This document shows, one piece after another, positions 1 through 9,521 of a DNA stretch of 64,000 bases (positions are counted from its first letter, which is position 1; each line of letters begins with the position of its first letter). Below the pieces are notes generated by a model. That model was not told where the DNA came from and searched no databases. It worked only from the letters and a program-made list of their open reading frames with translations. A program made the position numbers and the translations under genes. This DNA comes from G963678445 sp963678445 (lineage in GTDB: Bacteria > Hydrogenedentota > Hydrogenedentia > Hydrogenedentales > G963678445), in assembly GCA_963678445.1 (NCBI GenBank), contig OY782877.1:4340001-4404000 (forward strand), in the 5' to 3' direction.

Positions 1-885
1 TCCTACCAGTGCAAACAGGAATAGCGCAGTGAGTAACAAATTCCACACAGGTTGAGAAGCAACAAGTAGTGTGTTTGCCTTTTCGGAGACACGTAGCTGA
101 TACGTAAAGGCGACGACATCGTCGGCGATAAGGTCGGCCAGAAAACGGGGGAAGGAGGGACGTTGGAACCAGGATGCGGTGCTGCCCTGAGACCAGAATT
201 TAATGTTGATGATATAGAGCAACAATGGCGTAACGCAAAGCCCTTGTGAAACGCCCCACAATACAAGTCGTCTTATGGGGCGTTGGTAGCAGAACACCAG
301 ACACACCCCTTCGGTAAAAATAAGCAAGGTGGCAAAGGGATGGGTCCACAATAAAAGAAAATTAGCGACGATGTGAAGGCACCACCAACGTTTTGACGCT
401 GTACGTAGAAGTTGAAGAAAGGAGTACCCTGATAAGAGGGCAAGTAAGGTGAAGAGGACGTACATCCGGATGCTTTGCCCATGAAATACATGAATTGGCG
501 AGAGAGAAAAACAAAGCAAGGCAACCATACCGGAAAAGGTTCCAAAACAGCGTTTTCCGAAGAGATAAAGTAGCGGCATGGTAAGCAGGGATAAAAGCAC
601 AGAAAGTAAGCGCAAGCTTGTAACAGACGCGCCAAAGGTATGCGCCCAGAAATATTCCAGACTATAGTATAGGGGTAACGTGGCGGGGTCAAGTGTACGG
701 TTTTGCTGCAGAAAAGAAATCCATGTAGACGCATTGAGATGGGTTAAACTCGTGTATTCATCCCACCAGACAGACTCTTGGTGGAGATGATAGAGACGTA
801 GCAATACGCCAATTCCCATCAAAAACAGGACGCCCCCGATTTCAAAGCCTTTTTGATTTACACTGTATTTTTTTGCAATATCCAT
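1..885 (-). CDS. GT39/ArnT-like membrane glycosyltransferase, C-terminus cut by window edge
   Basis: The reverse strand is open from an ATG at 885 to the window edge (295 codons, no stop), so only the N-terminal part is present. I translated it directly. After a short cytoplasmic start comes a membrane segment, then the first outer loop with W40-W41-D42-E43. This acidic motif is typical of the GT39/PMT_2 (ArnT-like) family, whose members move sugars from polyprenyl-phosphate donors to lipid or protein acceptors outside the cytoplasmic membrane. Several hydrophobic segments follow, with QSIRMYVLF in a short loop. The family call rests on this topology and the early Asp-Glu. The acceptor cannot be inferred. 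The start lies directly beside repeat element A, and no strong ribosome binding site is visible. Confidence 0.75.
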   Translation of the reverse strand, partial: MDIAKKYSVNQKGFEIGGVLFLMGIGVLLRLYHLHQESVWWDEYTSLTHLNASTWISFLQQNRTLDPATLPLYYSLEYFWAHTFGASVTSLRLLSVLLSLLTMPLLYLFGKRCFGTFSGMVALLCFSLSPIHVFHGQSIRMYVLFTLLALLSGYSFLQLLRTASKRWWCLHIVANFLLLWTHPFATLLIFTEGVCLVFCYQRPIRRLVLWGVSQGLCVTPLLLYIINIKFWSQGSTASWFQRPSFPRFLADLIADDVVAFTYQLRVSEKANTLLVASQPVWNLLLTALFLFALVG

Positions 886-986
886 CTCTAATGGCTGACA
901 TCCCAAAAGTTGTCATAAAAACGAAATTTTACCGTTTTTAGGGAGAGTAAGGAGCATAGTTATTGCCTGTGGTCGCTGGACTACGT
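886..986 (+). repeat. Intergenic repeat element, copy A
   Basis: One member of a dispersed family. The left part contains GTCATAAAAACGAAATTTT, the middle AGTAAGGAGCATA, and the right end GTGGTCGCTGGACTAC, a decayed form of the GCGGTC-GCTG-GACCGC hairpin seen in better copies. It lies between gspB and the GT39-type gene. Confidence 0.6.
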
Positions 987-1035
987 TGGTTTCTCAAAGC
1001 ATTGGAATACCATCAAAACAAGCAATTGTTTTGGG

Positions 1036-1083
1036 TAGGGACGCTAAGGACCATACCACCTGCTTGCGGTCGCAGGACCGCTA
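1036..1083 (+). repeat. Intergenic repeat element, right-half fragment
   Basis: Only the right half is present: TAAGGACCATACC, then TTGCGGTC-GCAG-GACCGC, a six-base-pair hairpin with a four-base loop. The hairpin runs directly into the gspB stop codon at 1081-1083. It could serve as the 3' structure of the gspA-gspB transcript. Confidence 0.6.
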
Positions 1084-2154
1084 GTTGGGCAGATAAAAGC
1101 GTTCCCCCGTAGCAATGATTTCAATCGCAATTCCGTGTGATTTTACCTCAATAAGTCGCGCCTTCGTTCCGGGGATAGTTTCCCCGATATAGACCTTATT
1201 TAAATTGATAACAGCGAGTGCATTGGGACGTCGTTCGTTAGCTTCTCGTAAAATATTCATACGGAGATTGCCCAATCCATAACGTGCACGTTCCGTTGAA
1301 CGCAAGATTGGCAATGCTTTGATATCAACCGAACGCGCTGAAGTTGTCGCTGGAGTAGATTGTGTCGCGACAGTACGTCTGCTCGCGGGTACAACAAAGC
1401 TGCGAGATGAAGTAGGGGGGCTCGGAATCGTTTGTTGCACAGCGGGTGTCGGCTGCGGTTGTTGTACAGGTTGCTGTTGCTGTTGCGGTGCAGGCTGTGG
1501 TTGTGGCGTGGGCTGCGGTTGCGGTGTCGGCTGTGGTTGTGGCGCAGGCTGTGGTTGCGGTGCCGGCTGTGGTTGCGGTGCAGGCTGTGGTTGCGGCGTA
1601 GGCTGCGGTTGCGGTTGCGGTTGCGGTGTCGGCTGTGGTTGCGGTGCAGGCTGTGGTTGCGGCGTAGGCTGCGGTTGCGGTTGCGGTGTCGGCTGTGGCT
1701 GTGGTTGCGGTTGCTGTTGCTGTTGCGGTTGCTGTTGCTGTTGCTGTTGCGGTTGCGGTTGCTGTTGCTGTTGCGGTTGCGGTTGCTGTTGCTGTTGCGG
1801 TTGCGGTTGCTGTTGCGGTTGCGGTTGCTGTTGTGGTGTAGGCTGTGGCTGTGGCTGTGGCTGTGAAGCTTCTGCGATTATTGTATTTTGTGGTGTATTT
1901 TGTGGACGACTTAGGACAACGGACAGGGTTACGGAAAGTAGTACAAGGAGAATGGCAAAACCTGCGAGTCCTGCAAAAAGGATTTTGGGCGAAATCGGCA
2001 TGGCAGTTGCCATTTTCTGCAAGGGCGGCTGGGTAAGATCGGCCTCCGCAGTCTCGGCATTGAAAGATTCCTCTTCCGCCGCTGCAGTTTCGGCAGCTTG
2101 TTTGGCCGTTTTTTCCTCTTCCAGTTTTTTCAGCGCGTCTAAAATGGAGCTCAT
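1081..2154 (-). CDS. gspB: GspB-like type II secretion assembly protein with long Pro-Gln linker
   Basis: The 357-residue protein starts MSSILDALKKLEEEK, a usual GspB opening. One membrane segment lies at about residues 57-81. A very long Pro/Gln linker (about 97-250) follows, and a C-terminal globular domain (about 295-357) ends in GERFYLPN, as in the T2SSB/GspB domain. In known systems GspB works with the ATPase GspA (ExeA/ExeB) to carry or insert the secretin through peptidoglycan. gspA lies 101 bp upstream on the same strand, which supports an operon. The linker is much longer and more repetitive than usual. No core Gsp genes are in the window, so the secretin partner is unknown. Confidence 0.75.
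   Translation of the reverse strand: MSSILDALKKLEEEKTAKQAAETAAAEEESFNAETAEADLTQPPLQKMATAMPISPKILFAGLAGFAILLVLLSVTLSVVLSRPQNTPQNTIIAEASQPQPQPQPTPQQQPQPQQQPQPQQQQQPQPQQQQQPQPQQQQQQQPQQQQQPQPQPQPTPQPQPQPTPQPQPAPQPQPTPQPQPQPQPTPQPQPAPQPQPAPQPQPAPQPQPTPQPQPTPQPQPAPQQQQQPVQQPQPTPAVQQTIPSPPTSSRSFVVPASRRTVATQSTPATTSARSVDIKALPILRSTERARYGLGNLRMNILREANERRPNALAVINLNKVYIGETIPGTKARLIEVKSHGIAIEIIATGERFYLPN
1448..1866 (-). repeat. Low-complexity Pro-Gln coding repeat inside gspB
   Basis: On the + strand this is a run of GGTTGC, GGTTGT and TGTTGC hexamers with occasional GTAGGC/GCAGGC units. On the coding strand it encodes PQ, PQQ, PTPQ and PAPQ units. The short near-identical units make the tract prone to slippage, so its length may differ between strains or be wrong in an assembly. 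Confidence 0.85.
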
Positions 2155-2255
2155 ACTGACTCCTTTACCCCCATTTTTTCAAGAGCTATTTTCTGGCAGT
2201 GAGTCCAGAAAAACCAAGCTAACTTAAAGGTAATATCACACGGTGTTTTTTTCGG

Positions 2256-4511
2256 CTATTCGCTTGCATGGGGAACAAGGGGAGCATTACCCAATGCAGG
2301 CGGAGTAGTTTCTTTTGGCGTTAAATGCGTATTGCTTTCGGGTATAGATGTATTCTCAAGGGGAGCAGGTAGTTCTTGTACTTGTACTTGCCGTTTTTCA
2401 TCGGGGACTGGCAGCGATTCAGCAAGTGCGGCGACAGGCTTGTGTTCTATTTCCGTGTGCTGTTTCTTACGTACGGTATCGTTATCCATGGTGACGACGA
2501 CAGGCGCTTTTTTTTCAGGAGTCTTTTCGTCCTTTTTGGGAGTGGGGGACTCGTCGTTTTCTGATGCGGGTGCTTCAGGCTTTTCCACAGCATCTTGCTT
2601 TTGCTGTAGTGGCTCAGAGACGGGTTGTACAGTTGTTTCTTTTTCGGTTGCCTCCGGGATTTCCTTGGATGTTTCCGGTTTTTCTTGAGGCAGTGGAGCG
2701 GTATGGGGGCGTGCTGCGGTTACCGCAACGTTTTTGTGGAGTGCCGGTGTGGGTAGGGTGTTGGTCCAACTGGTTAAGACCATGCGCACCTGTTTTCCGG
2801 CGATGCCATCGACGAGAAGGCCTGTTTCTGCCTGAATTCGTGCAATAGCCGAAGCACATTGCGTGTCATAACGATTGTTCACGTTGTTAGGGGAAATACG
2901 TCCCAACGCCAGTAGTTGTTCTTTGAGATGTTGTACATTGCCATTGGCCTGCCCAGGCAACAATGCCGCCATTTTAGGCTTGGGATCGCGCCATGGGATC
3001 ACCGCTTTTCCTGCATAGTGTCGCGCAAAGAGATCCCTGGATAGGGTATAGGTATCTTTTGTATTGGTGGTTATTGTGAGTCCCTGTTTTGTTTCATCCT
3101 TGGCAAGTAAAGCGGTCCAGGCCAGGGTATCGCCTACACGTAGTTGTACGAATGCGGGCATACCTATGGCCAGCAATTGGTCAATCGCAGGCGTCAGTAT
3201 TTCGCAAGCCAACCCGTGTTGCTCTATAAATTCATTTAATGCTTGTGCGGTGTTTTCAGCAGGCCATTCGCCAAGTGGAGCAATATTCCACTTGCGTAGC
3301 AACGTGTCGGCTGCAACATTACGCATGGTATCTGCGTCCCAAGTGGAAAAGAGACTTTTAAAATCGTTGGTTTGCGTTGTCGATGCAGAATTTACGGCAC
3401 TAAAATGCTGAAGCAGTTTTTCAGCCAGGGGAGAAGTTTGGGTGGTTGTCGTCGTATGCGTTGAGGTCGCTTGTGGCTGGGTCGACGCGCCTGTATTGTT
3501 TGAGGGAGAGGGGGTATTCGACGGGAGTGTCGACGGTGTCGTCGCGGTAAGCAGAGAATTGAAGACGCCCAGTTCACTTGCGGTGCGTTCGAGGGGGATT
3601 GCGAAGTATTTGATCAGCAGCACGATCAGTATTGCTGTGAGGAGCATGGCAGGGCTTGGTAACCATTTTTTCAGGGTGTTGTTTGATTTTTTCTGGGGGC
3701 GTATCGTTTCTCCCGTGATTTCATTGGCAGCCCGTTTGATAATCTGAGCATTGATAATGTGGGCTTCTTTGGTATAGCCAATTAATAGTGCGCGGTCGCA
3801 GATAGCGTTGATAACCCGTGGCGTGCCGCCAGAGTGTTTGTACACCGCACGGATGGCGGCCCGGGCGAAATGGACTTTTTTGCGTCCACCCGCCACATGA
3901 AGCCGATACGCAATATACTGCAAGGTTTCCTGTTCACTTAGCGCTTTGAGATGGTAGCGCGCCGTGATGCGTTGGTTGAGTTGGCGCAATTCATGCAAGG
4001 AGAGTTGTTCCAATAACTCCGGCTGACCGATGAGGATGATTTGTAGCAGCTTTTCAGATTCGGTTTCCAGATTGGATAAGAGACGAATTTGTTCCAATAC
4101 TGCGGGAGAAAGATTCTGCGCTTCGTCGATCACCAAGACGCAGTTTTTGCCTGCACGCGCGGCCTCTAGCAGATAGGTATTGAGATCCTCGGTGAGGTCA
4201 AGCACGTTGTCATGCGCGGTGTTTATCCCAAATTCTGAACAAATCTTTTTAAGCAGTTCGGTAGGGTTCAACGAGGGATTGAAGACAAAGGCCAGCTCAG
4301 TGTCTTCGTCCAACTGGTTCAAAAGATTGCGACAAATCGTGGTTTTGCCCGTACCAATTTCTCCGGTCACCATGACGAAACCACTGCGGTTTTTTATGCC
4401 AAACAGCAGGTGTGCAAAGGCTTCTTTATGTTTGTCGCTAAGGAATAAAAATCTCGGGTCAGGAGTCAGATTAAACGGTTTTTCCCTGAGTCCGTAAAAT
4501 GCCTCGTACAT
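2256..4511 (-). CDS. gspA: GspA/ExeA-like AAA ATPase with peptidoglycan-binding domain
   Basis: The start was set at MYEAFYGLREKPF (4511), the usual ExeA-family opening, with GAGG upstream. This gives 751 residues. An AAA domain fills about 1-270, with Walker A GEIGTGKTT at 50-58 and Walker B CVLVIDEAQN at about 128-137. A membrane helix near 285-305 follows, then a periplasmic part with a region resembling the C39-like segment of ExeA, and a peptidoglycan-binding domain (about 510-570, AASAIARIQAETGLLVDG-like core). The tail is Pro/Glu/Lys-rich. Known ExeA couples ATP hydrolysis to peptidoglycan remodelling so that the type II secretin can assemble. gspB follows on the same strand. Confidence 0.85.
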   Translation of the reverse strand: MYEAFYGLREKPFNLTPDPRFLFLSDKHKEAFAHLLFGIKNRSGFVMVTGEIGTGKTTICRNLLNQLDEDTELAFVFNPSLNPTELLKKICSEFGINTAHDNVLDLTEDLNTYLLEAARAGKNCVLVIDEAQNLSPAVLEQIRLLSNLETESEKLLQIILIGQPELLEQLSLHELRQLNQRITARYHLKALSEQETLQYIAYRLHVAGGRKKVHFARAAIRAVYKHSGGTPRVINAICDRALLIGYTKEAHIINAQIIKRAANEITGETIRPQKKSNNTLKKWLPSPAMLLTAILIVLLIKYFAIPLERTASELGVFNSLLTATTPSTLPSNTPSPSNNTGASTQPQATSTHTTTTTQTSPLAEKLLQHFSAVNSASTTQTNDFKSLFSTWDADTMRNVAADTLLRKWNIAPLGEWPAENTAQALNEFIEQHGLACEILTPAIDQLLAIGMPAFVQLRVGDTLAWTALLAKDETKQGLTITTNTKDTYTLSRDLFARHYAGKAVIPWRDPKPKMAALLPGQANGNVQHLKEQLLALGRISPNNVNNRYDTQCASAIARIQAETGLLVDGIAGKQVRMVLTSWTNTLPTPALHKNVAVTAARPHTAPLPQEKPETSKEIPEATEKETTVQPVSEPLQQKQDAVEKPEAPASENDESPTPKKDEKTPEKKAPVVVTMDNDTVRKKQHTEIEHKPVAALAESLPVPDEKRQVQVQELPAPLENTSIPESNTHLTPKETTPPALGNAPLVPHASE

Positions 4512-4627
4512 ATATGCACCTCGCAGCAACTGGATACCATGTTTTCGGGGATAGGATAGCCTAGCATTTCATCGAAAAAGAATCAATTTCCCGGTCCGGA
4601 TTTCTGTGAAATTGAGCGTCTATGGAA

Positions 4628-5857
4628 TCAGGCAGAAGGTGGGGCCAGGGAAGATAGCGCATCTTCCCGGGGTGTATCCGTTTCTTCACCACCGGATTCG
4701 GTAAAGCGTTCCTGACCATGCATGAGCAGCCAGGCAAGCAGGAAGTAGAAGAGACAAATGGCCCAGAGCGTACACCATTCGAAGCGAACCTCGAACAAGT
4801 TGGCCTGCATCTGGTTGATACGCAGGAAACCAGGGACGCCGCTGGAACTGGGAAGTAGCAGAGAAAGGTTGCGGACAATGGGGGGGAGCGCTTCTGCAGG
4901 CCAGGCAAAACCCGCCAGGAATACCGCGGGCATAGAGCTGAAAATAATAGCGGAAAGGGCGTGCTCGCGTAAGCGGAAAAGTAGCCCAAGGGTTTGTCCG
5001 AGTAAAGTGATGGCCAATACGTAAGGAACCAGAAATAACATAAGTGTGGGAAGGTCCCCCCGGCTTTCAAGATCGAAAAAGCGGAAGATAACGAAAATAT
5101 AGAAGAGGGGGTAGAAGATGTAAACGGAGAAGAAGGCACAACTGCGTGCGATGAGGATGAGCGCGTGACTGTCCCCGTGACGCCGATAGGTGGCCTCTTG
5201 TTTGGTTTCTCGACGGGTGCCTGCGACCAGACCAATGGCGATCAGCAGTGTTTGTTGCAGTATGATCATAAAAACGGCAGGGACGACATAACTGGCATAG
5301 CCACCGGTAGGATTGAACAAGGGACGGCTAACCAAGGGAAGCGGTTCGCGGGAAAGATAGGCCTGAGGTTCGGTCTTACCTTTGGCAGTGAAGCGTTTGA
5401 TTTCAATGCCTGCTGAAAGGGTTGCTGCGGCGGTGTATAACCCACTTAGGATTTTGGAGTGTTTGAGAAAATACGTAGCATCTGTATAGATAGCTACATT
5501 GGCTTTCTCACCACGGAGAATATCCCCTTCAAAGCCTTTAGGGATGATAAATACCCCTGAAGCCTTGTCCGCGAGTACATATTCGCGCGCATCTTCGAGA
5601 TCGCGGGAAAAGTGGGTGAATTTGACTTCCTGAGCCGCATCAGCCATGCGCAGCAGTTTACGACTCAGCGCGGTATTATCCTGGTCCACAGCGACGACCG
5701 GTTGTTCTTTGAGGACTTCCGGTGAGTACGGTACGGGGTAAAAGAGGGTATAGATCAATAGCCCGCCCAGCAGAATGAGCAGTACCCCTACGTCGGTAAA
5801 CATGGCCTTATATTCGTCAAAGAGGATGCGAAAGAATTCCATCAGGTTTTGCCCCAA
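4628..5857 (-). CDS. ABC-2 type permease (second of pair)
   Basis: This 409-residue membrane protein has the ABC2_membrane_3 layout: an N-terminal helix, a large extracytoplasmic domain (about 45-190) with VVAVDQDNTALSRKLL, then five to six helices in the C-terminal half. Its start overlaps the preceding permease gene by 16 bp. Homologues such as YbhR/YhhJ work as heterodimers with an ATPase and a HlyD-like adaptor to export drugs or lipophilic substrates. No nucleotide-binding protein is encoded in this operon. It is the last gene of the operon, and about 100 bp separate it from gspA. Confidence 0.8.
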   Translation of the reverse strand: MGQNLMEFFRILFDEYKAMFTDVGVLLILLGGLLIYTLFYPVPYSPEVLKEQPVVAVDQDNTALSRKLLRMADAAQEVKFTHFSRDLEDAREYVLADKASGVFIIPKGFEGDILRGEKANVAIYTDATYFLKHSKILSGLYTAAATLSAGIEIKRFTAKGKTEPQAYLSREPLPLVSRPLFNPTGGYASYVVPAVFMIILQQTLLIAIGLVAGTRRETKQEATYRRHGDSHALILIARSCAFFSVYIFYPLFYIFVIFRFFDLESRGDLPTLMLFLVPYVLAITLLGQTLGLLFRLREHALSAIIFSSMPAVFLAGFAWPAEALPPIVRNLSLLLPSSSGVPGFLRINQMQANLFEVRFEWCTLWAICLFYFLLAWLLMHGQERFTESGGEETDTPREDALSSLAPPSA

Positions 5858-7047
5858 TATTTCGGTTCGCGCAGGACCTTTCCAAATTTCAGCATGGTGA
5901 GCATCAGCGGGATAACAATGAACAGCACCAGCGCGAAGTAGTTGTTATAAGAAGCGTGGGGGGGAGCACCGCGCAAGCCCTGCTGAAAAAGAATATTGCT
6001 ATAGTGCGTCAGGGGTAGCATGAGGCTCCAGCATTTCGCGGCGACGGGCATGCCCACGTAGGGATAGGTAATCCCGGCGAAAGCGAAAGCAGGGCCTGCG
6101 TAGAAACAGGCCAGACTGCTGGCAAGGCGGAAGTTGGCCGTTTGTATGATGAAAAAGAAGCCCATGGCCTGGTAGGCCAGTACGTAAAGCACGGCGGCGC
6201 ATAGCATGTAGCCCAGATTGCCGCGGAAGGGGATTTCAACGTATCGGTATAGCAGCGCGATGACGAATATACTCAGCAGTGAAAAGCTGATGGTATAGGG
6301 TAAGAGCTTGGCCGTCAATGCCACAATAGGGTGACCGCCTGCCGTTTGCAACCATGTCTTGGCGGTGCCGAATTTCAATTCCGTCCCAATAGCATAGACC
6401 GTGACCAGAATAATGAAAGCCTGAAGCACGGTGATCAGCAAGGGCGGCAGCAAGAAGGCGCGATAGTCCAATTGTGGATTGAACAGGGGGTGGCTTTCGA
6501 TGTTGATCGGGCTGAATTGCGCATACGCTGTAGACGGATTTTGTCCCTGCAGCATTCTTGAACGGATATCCAGTCCCGCAGAAACGGTTACCACGGTGCT
6601 GCGAACGGTTTTACTGATAAGGCCACTGCTCAGCACCCACTGATTATTAAAAAACATTGACACTTCGGGCGACTGGGCGCGCTTTACATCCCGTTCCATA
6701 TTGCGCGGGAAATAAATTAACGCATACGCCTTACCTGCACGGATATAGTGGCTTCCTTCCTGCATGTCCTGCACAGTCGCCTTCACCTCCAGCAACTGCG
6801 TAGCGTCGAACATGCGCAACAAGGTGCGCGACAGCGTAGAGTTGTCATTATCCACCACGACAATCGGCAGGTCAGTCGGAATGGGTTCATAGAAGGCCGC
6901 CCATAACACGCCAAAGGTAGAAATGGGTAAGACAAACATGAACAAAATGCAATAAGGGCGATGTCCGATCAAGCCTAACTCACGCTTAAGCGTAGGAAAG
7001 AAGCCGCCACGCATTTTTTTAGAACTGTTATCCGTTACTGTGCTCAT
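5842..7047 (-). CDS. ABC-2 type permease (first of pair)
   Basis: This 401-residue paralogue of the downstream permease shares its architecture: one N-terminal helix, an outer domain with PIVVVDNDNSTLSRTLLRMF, then five to six C-terminal helices. Its ATG overlaps the adaptor stop codon (ATGA), which indicates translational coupling. The two permeases probably pair as a heterodimer. The substrate is unknown. The TetR control and the TolC/HlyD neighbours suggest efflux of toxic compounds. Confidence 0.8.
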   Translation of the reverse strand: MSTVTDNSSKKMRGGFFPTLKRELGLIGHRPYCILFMFVLPISTFGVLWAAFYEPIPTDLPIVVVDNDNSTLSRTLLRMFDATQLLEVKATVQDMQEGSHYIRAGKAYALIYFPRNMERDVKRAQSPEVSMFFNNQWVLSSGLISKTVRSTVVTVSAGLDIRSRMLQGQNPSTAYAQFSPINIESHPLFNPQLDYRAFLLPPLLITVLQAFIILVTVYAIGTELKFGTAKTWLQTAGGHPIVALTAKLLPYTISFSLLSIFVIALLYRYVEIPFRGNLGYMLCAAVLYVLAYQAMGFFFIIQTANFRLASSLACFYAGPAFAFAGITYPYVGMPVAAKCWSLMLPLTHYSNILFQQGLRGAPPHASYNNYFALVLFIVIPLMLTMLKFGKVLREPKYWGKT

Positions 7048-8024
7048 CTGAGTTTCCAGGGCACCAATACACTCATTCCAGGCCGTAAGTCTTCTATAGG
7101 TTGCTTGAGACGTGCGCGCACCTCGAATGTGCGTAGATCAAAACCACCCGAAGCACTGGTAGCGCGCCACATGGCGAAGTCGCCCAAGGCAGCGATGTAG
7201 GTAATCTCTAGTTCGACATCATTGAGGGCTAACGCGGGGATACTAGCCTTTAGCGTACCACCGATTTTCATACCCGGAAGATTATCTTCGCGTACATTAA
7301 AGGTGACCCAGATATCATTCATATCGATCATGGTGACAATCGGCATGCCCGCCGAGGCCAGTTCACCCAGATTAACGACATGTTCCAGTACCTCACCGCC
7401 AATAGGCGCGCACACTTTGCTTTCTTCGATGAGGGAGTCAACCTCGCTTACTGCGCCAGAAGCTTGGGCCACGAGTGCGGAAGCGGCGTCTTTATCTTCT
7501 ACACGCGCACCCGTTTGCGCCATGTCATACTGCGCGCGCGCGGCGGCCTCCAGCTTTTTGGCCATCTTCATTTTCGATTCCACTTCATCGCGTTGCTGTT
7601 CGGGTACTACGCCGTCCTGATACAACCGCTCGATACGGGCGAAGCTTTTTTGTGCAAACTCCGCACCCGCCTGCGCTTGCAGCCATTTGTTATGCGCCAT
7701 ACGAATTTCTTCATCTCGCGCGCCATACTCAGCCTTGCGTTCCTGCGCCGATGCAGCCTGTTTGGCGGCATTGGCCTGTTGACGTTTGGCTTGTAGCTGC
7801 GGGCTATCCAGCACCGCCAACAGCTCCCCTTTTTCTACGGTCTGTCCCTCTTCCACCAACATCTCTTCAACGCGTCCGGGAATTTTCGCCGACACATTGA
7901 CCTTGGTGGCTTCCACCTCACCCTGAATATACTGGGCGGGCGGTTCGACCAGAAAATAGGCTGCACCCGTCAGGCCGCCAATGACCATAAGAAGGAAAAA
8001 GAAAGTGATTATTCGGGCAATCAT
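7044..8024 (-). CDS. HlyD/YbhG-like membrane-fusion (periplasmic adaptor) protein
   Basis: The 326-residue protein has one N-terminal membrane anchor (about 5-25). The first half of a lipoyl-like fold carries SAKIPGRVEEMLVEEGQTV and GELLAVLDSP. A long Ala/Gln/Glu-rich coiled-coil hairpin (about 75-190) follows, then the second lipoyl half with CAPIGGEVLEHVVNLGE and a beta-barrel domain. Adaptors of this family bridge an inner-membrane pump and a TolC-type duct. The gene overlaps both neighbours by 4 bp. Confidence 0.87.
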   Translation of the reverse strand: MIARIITFFFLLMVIGGLTGAAYFLVEPPAQYIQGEVEATKVNVSAKIPGRVEEMLVEEGQTVEKGELLAVLDSPQLQAKRQQANAAKQAASAQERKAEYGARDEEIRMAHNKWLQAQAGAEFAQKSFARIERLYQDGVVPEQQRDEVESKMKMAKKLEAAARAQYDMAQTGARVEDKDAASALVAQASGAVSEVDSLIEESKVCAPIGGEVLEHVVNLGELASAGMPIVTMIDMNDIWVTFNVREDNLPGMKIGGTLKASIPALALNDVELEITYIAALGDFAMWRATSASGGFDLRTFEVRARLKQPIEDLRPGMSVLVPWKLR

Positions 8025-9418
8025 TCCGTCACCTCATGTTCGCGTATTGCTTCAGTACGTTTCATATATTCACGCCAACGATCGCTTCGTCCGCTGGCTT
8101 CCAAGAGACCAAAAAAAGCTACATCAAAATCATAGGCCGCCTTGAGCCGTCCCAAACGCGCTTTGGCGCGCGAAGTGCTGGCGTCCACTACCTCCACCGA
8201 AGTAGCGAGCCCTTCCTCAAAAGCCCGTTTGCGCACACGCAGATTTTCTTCCGTCAACAACACTGTTTTTTCAAGGGAAAGGTACTGCTCATGCGCCTTT
8301 TCCATTTCCTGGTAACGCTTCAGCACCAGACTGCGCAGGTCGCGCTGAATTTTGTCCTGCATCAACGACACCTTGCGTTCCAACGAACGGGCCGCGCGCA
8401 CCTTGTTTTTACCCTGACCACCATCGAAGAGGGTATACTTCAGGCCAATGCCCATAACCCACTCCGGGTCCAGCATCGTCAGATCATCGGGGACCAACTC
8501 ATACTTGCCAAAAGTGTACAACTGCGGACGATTCGCGCCGATTTCTGCACGCACACCCTGATGCGCCTGTTCATGTTTGGCTGCCAGTCGGCCCAGGATA
8601 GGGTGTTCCTCGTCCACATATTCCTGGAAAACCTCCAGCGACTCCAGGCAAGGGGCAATAAAGAGCGGCGAGGTAAGTACGGGCGTCTCCTGTGTAACCA
8701 AGAGGTTACGAAAGCCCTCCTCCACAATCTGTAAATCGCGATTTACTTCCTTCAGGCTACGTTCCGCATTGGCAGCCGCAACATCTGCGTTAAGGTATTC
8801 CACCTTCGCAATGATGCCCTCTTCAGAGAGGCGCTTTGCACGGTTGGCATGCTGCTGCATGCTCTCGGCTTCCTGCGCGGTTACTTTGCACAGTTCACGA
8901 CTCATATAGAGCCCATAATAGCGCTTCGATAATTCGGTAAGCAGCGCATGACGCGTAGTTTGCGTGATAGTCTGCGCTTCCCGAATGCGCGCCTCCGCCG
9001 CTTTGTTCGCGGCATCGATGCGACCTCCCGTATACAACGGCAGCGTTACCGTGATTTCGCCTTGATTGAAGAATTTGTCCTGTACGCACAAACCCACTGG
9101 GATCGGGTCCACACCGATAATGATGGGACCATCCATCATCAGTTTCTTGATATCCAACTCCGCTTTCGGCAGACGTAGACCTTTGGCCACCTCGCGCGTG
9201 GCTCTTTGATACTCCTCATCCTCATGCGCCACCATCAACTCTTCATGCTTGGTTTCCATTTCACGCAACGCCTGTTGAAACGTCAGGGTATTTTCCCCGA
9301 CAGAACATGGGATAATACCCAGGCAGACGGTCAACAGCACGCTCCACGAAAGCAAGTATTGCCCGTTTCTTCGGCGTTTAGCCGATCGCTGTAAGAGGGG
9401 GGAACAAAGAATATCCAT
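8021..9418 (-). CDS. TolC-like outer membrane efflux protein
   Basis: The 465-residue protein has a signal-like hydrophobic segment after a basic N-terminus, then two OEP-type repeats of long amphipathic helices, for example the Ala/Glu-rich stretches near 145-235 and 345-430. The pattern ITVTLPLYTGGRIDAANKAA is typical of outer membrane factors (beta-barrel strand then helical hairpin). It should form the exit duct for the downstream HlyD-like adaptor and ABC-2 permeases. It is the first structural gene of the operon, 103 bp after tetR. Confidence 0.85.
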   Translation of the reverse strand: MDILCSPLLQRSAKRRRNGQYLLSWSVLLTVCLGIIPCSVGENTLTFQQALREMETKHEELMVAHEDEEYQRATREVAKGLRLPKAELDIKKLMMDGPIIIGVDPIPVGLCVQDKFFNQGEITVTLPLYTGGRIDAANKAAEARIREAQTITQTTRHALLTELSKRYYGLYMSRELCKVTAQEAESMQQHANRAKRLSEEGIIAKVEYLNADVAAANAERSLKEVNRDLQIVEEGFRNLLVTQETPVLTSPLFIAPCLESLEVFQEYVDEEHPILGRLAAKHEQAHQGVRAEIGANRPQLYTFGKYELVPDDLTMLDPEWVMGIGLKYTLFDGGQGKNKVRAARSLERKVSLMQDKIQRDLRSLVLKRYQEMEKAHEQYLSLEKTVLLTEENLRVRKRAFEEGLATSVEVVDASTSRAKARLGRLKAAYDFDVAFFGLLEASGRSDRWREYMKRTEAIREHEVTE

Positions 9419-9521
9419 AATTGTAGTGCCTTAATTCCAAAACAGTTTAACCATGAAACAGCGTAACATTGCTCTATATATTCTCAACCTTAAAAGCTAC
9501 TTCGGTTGTTTCTCGTCACTT

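Noticed and set aside
1319..2227. Long plus-strand frames opposite gspB rich in Gly-Cys or Leu-Arg.
   Set aside because: They are antisense shadows of the Pro-Gln repeat.
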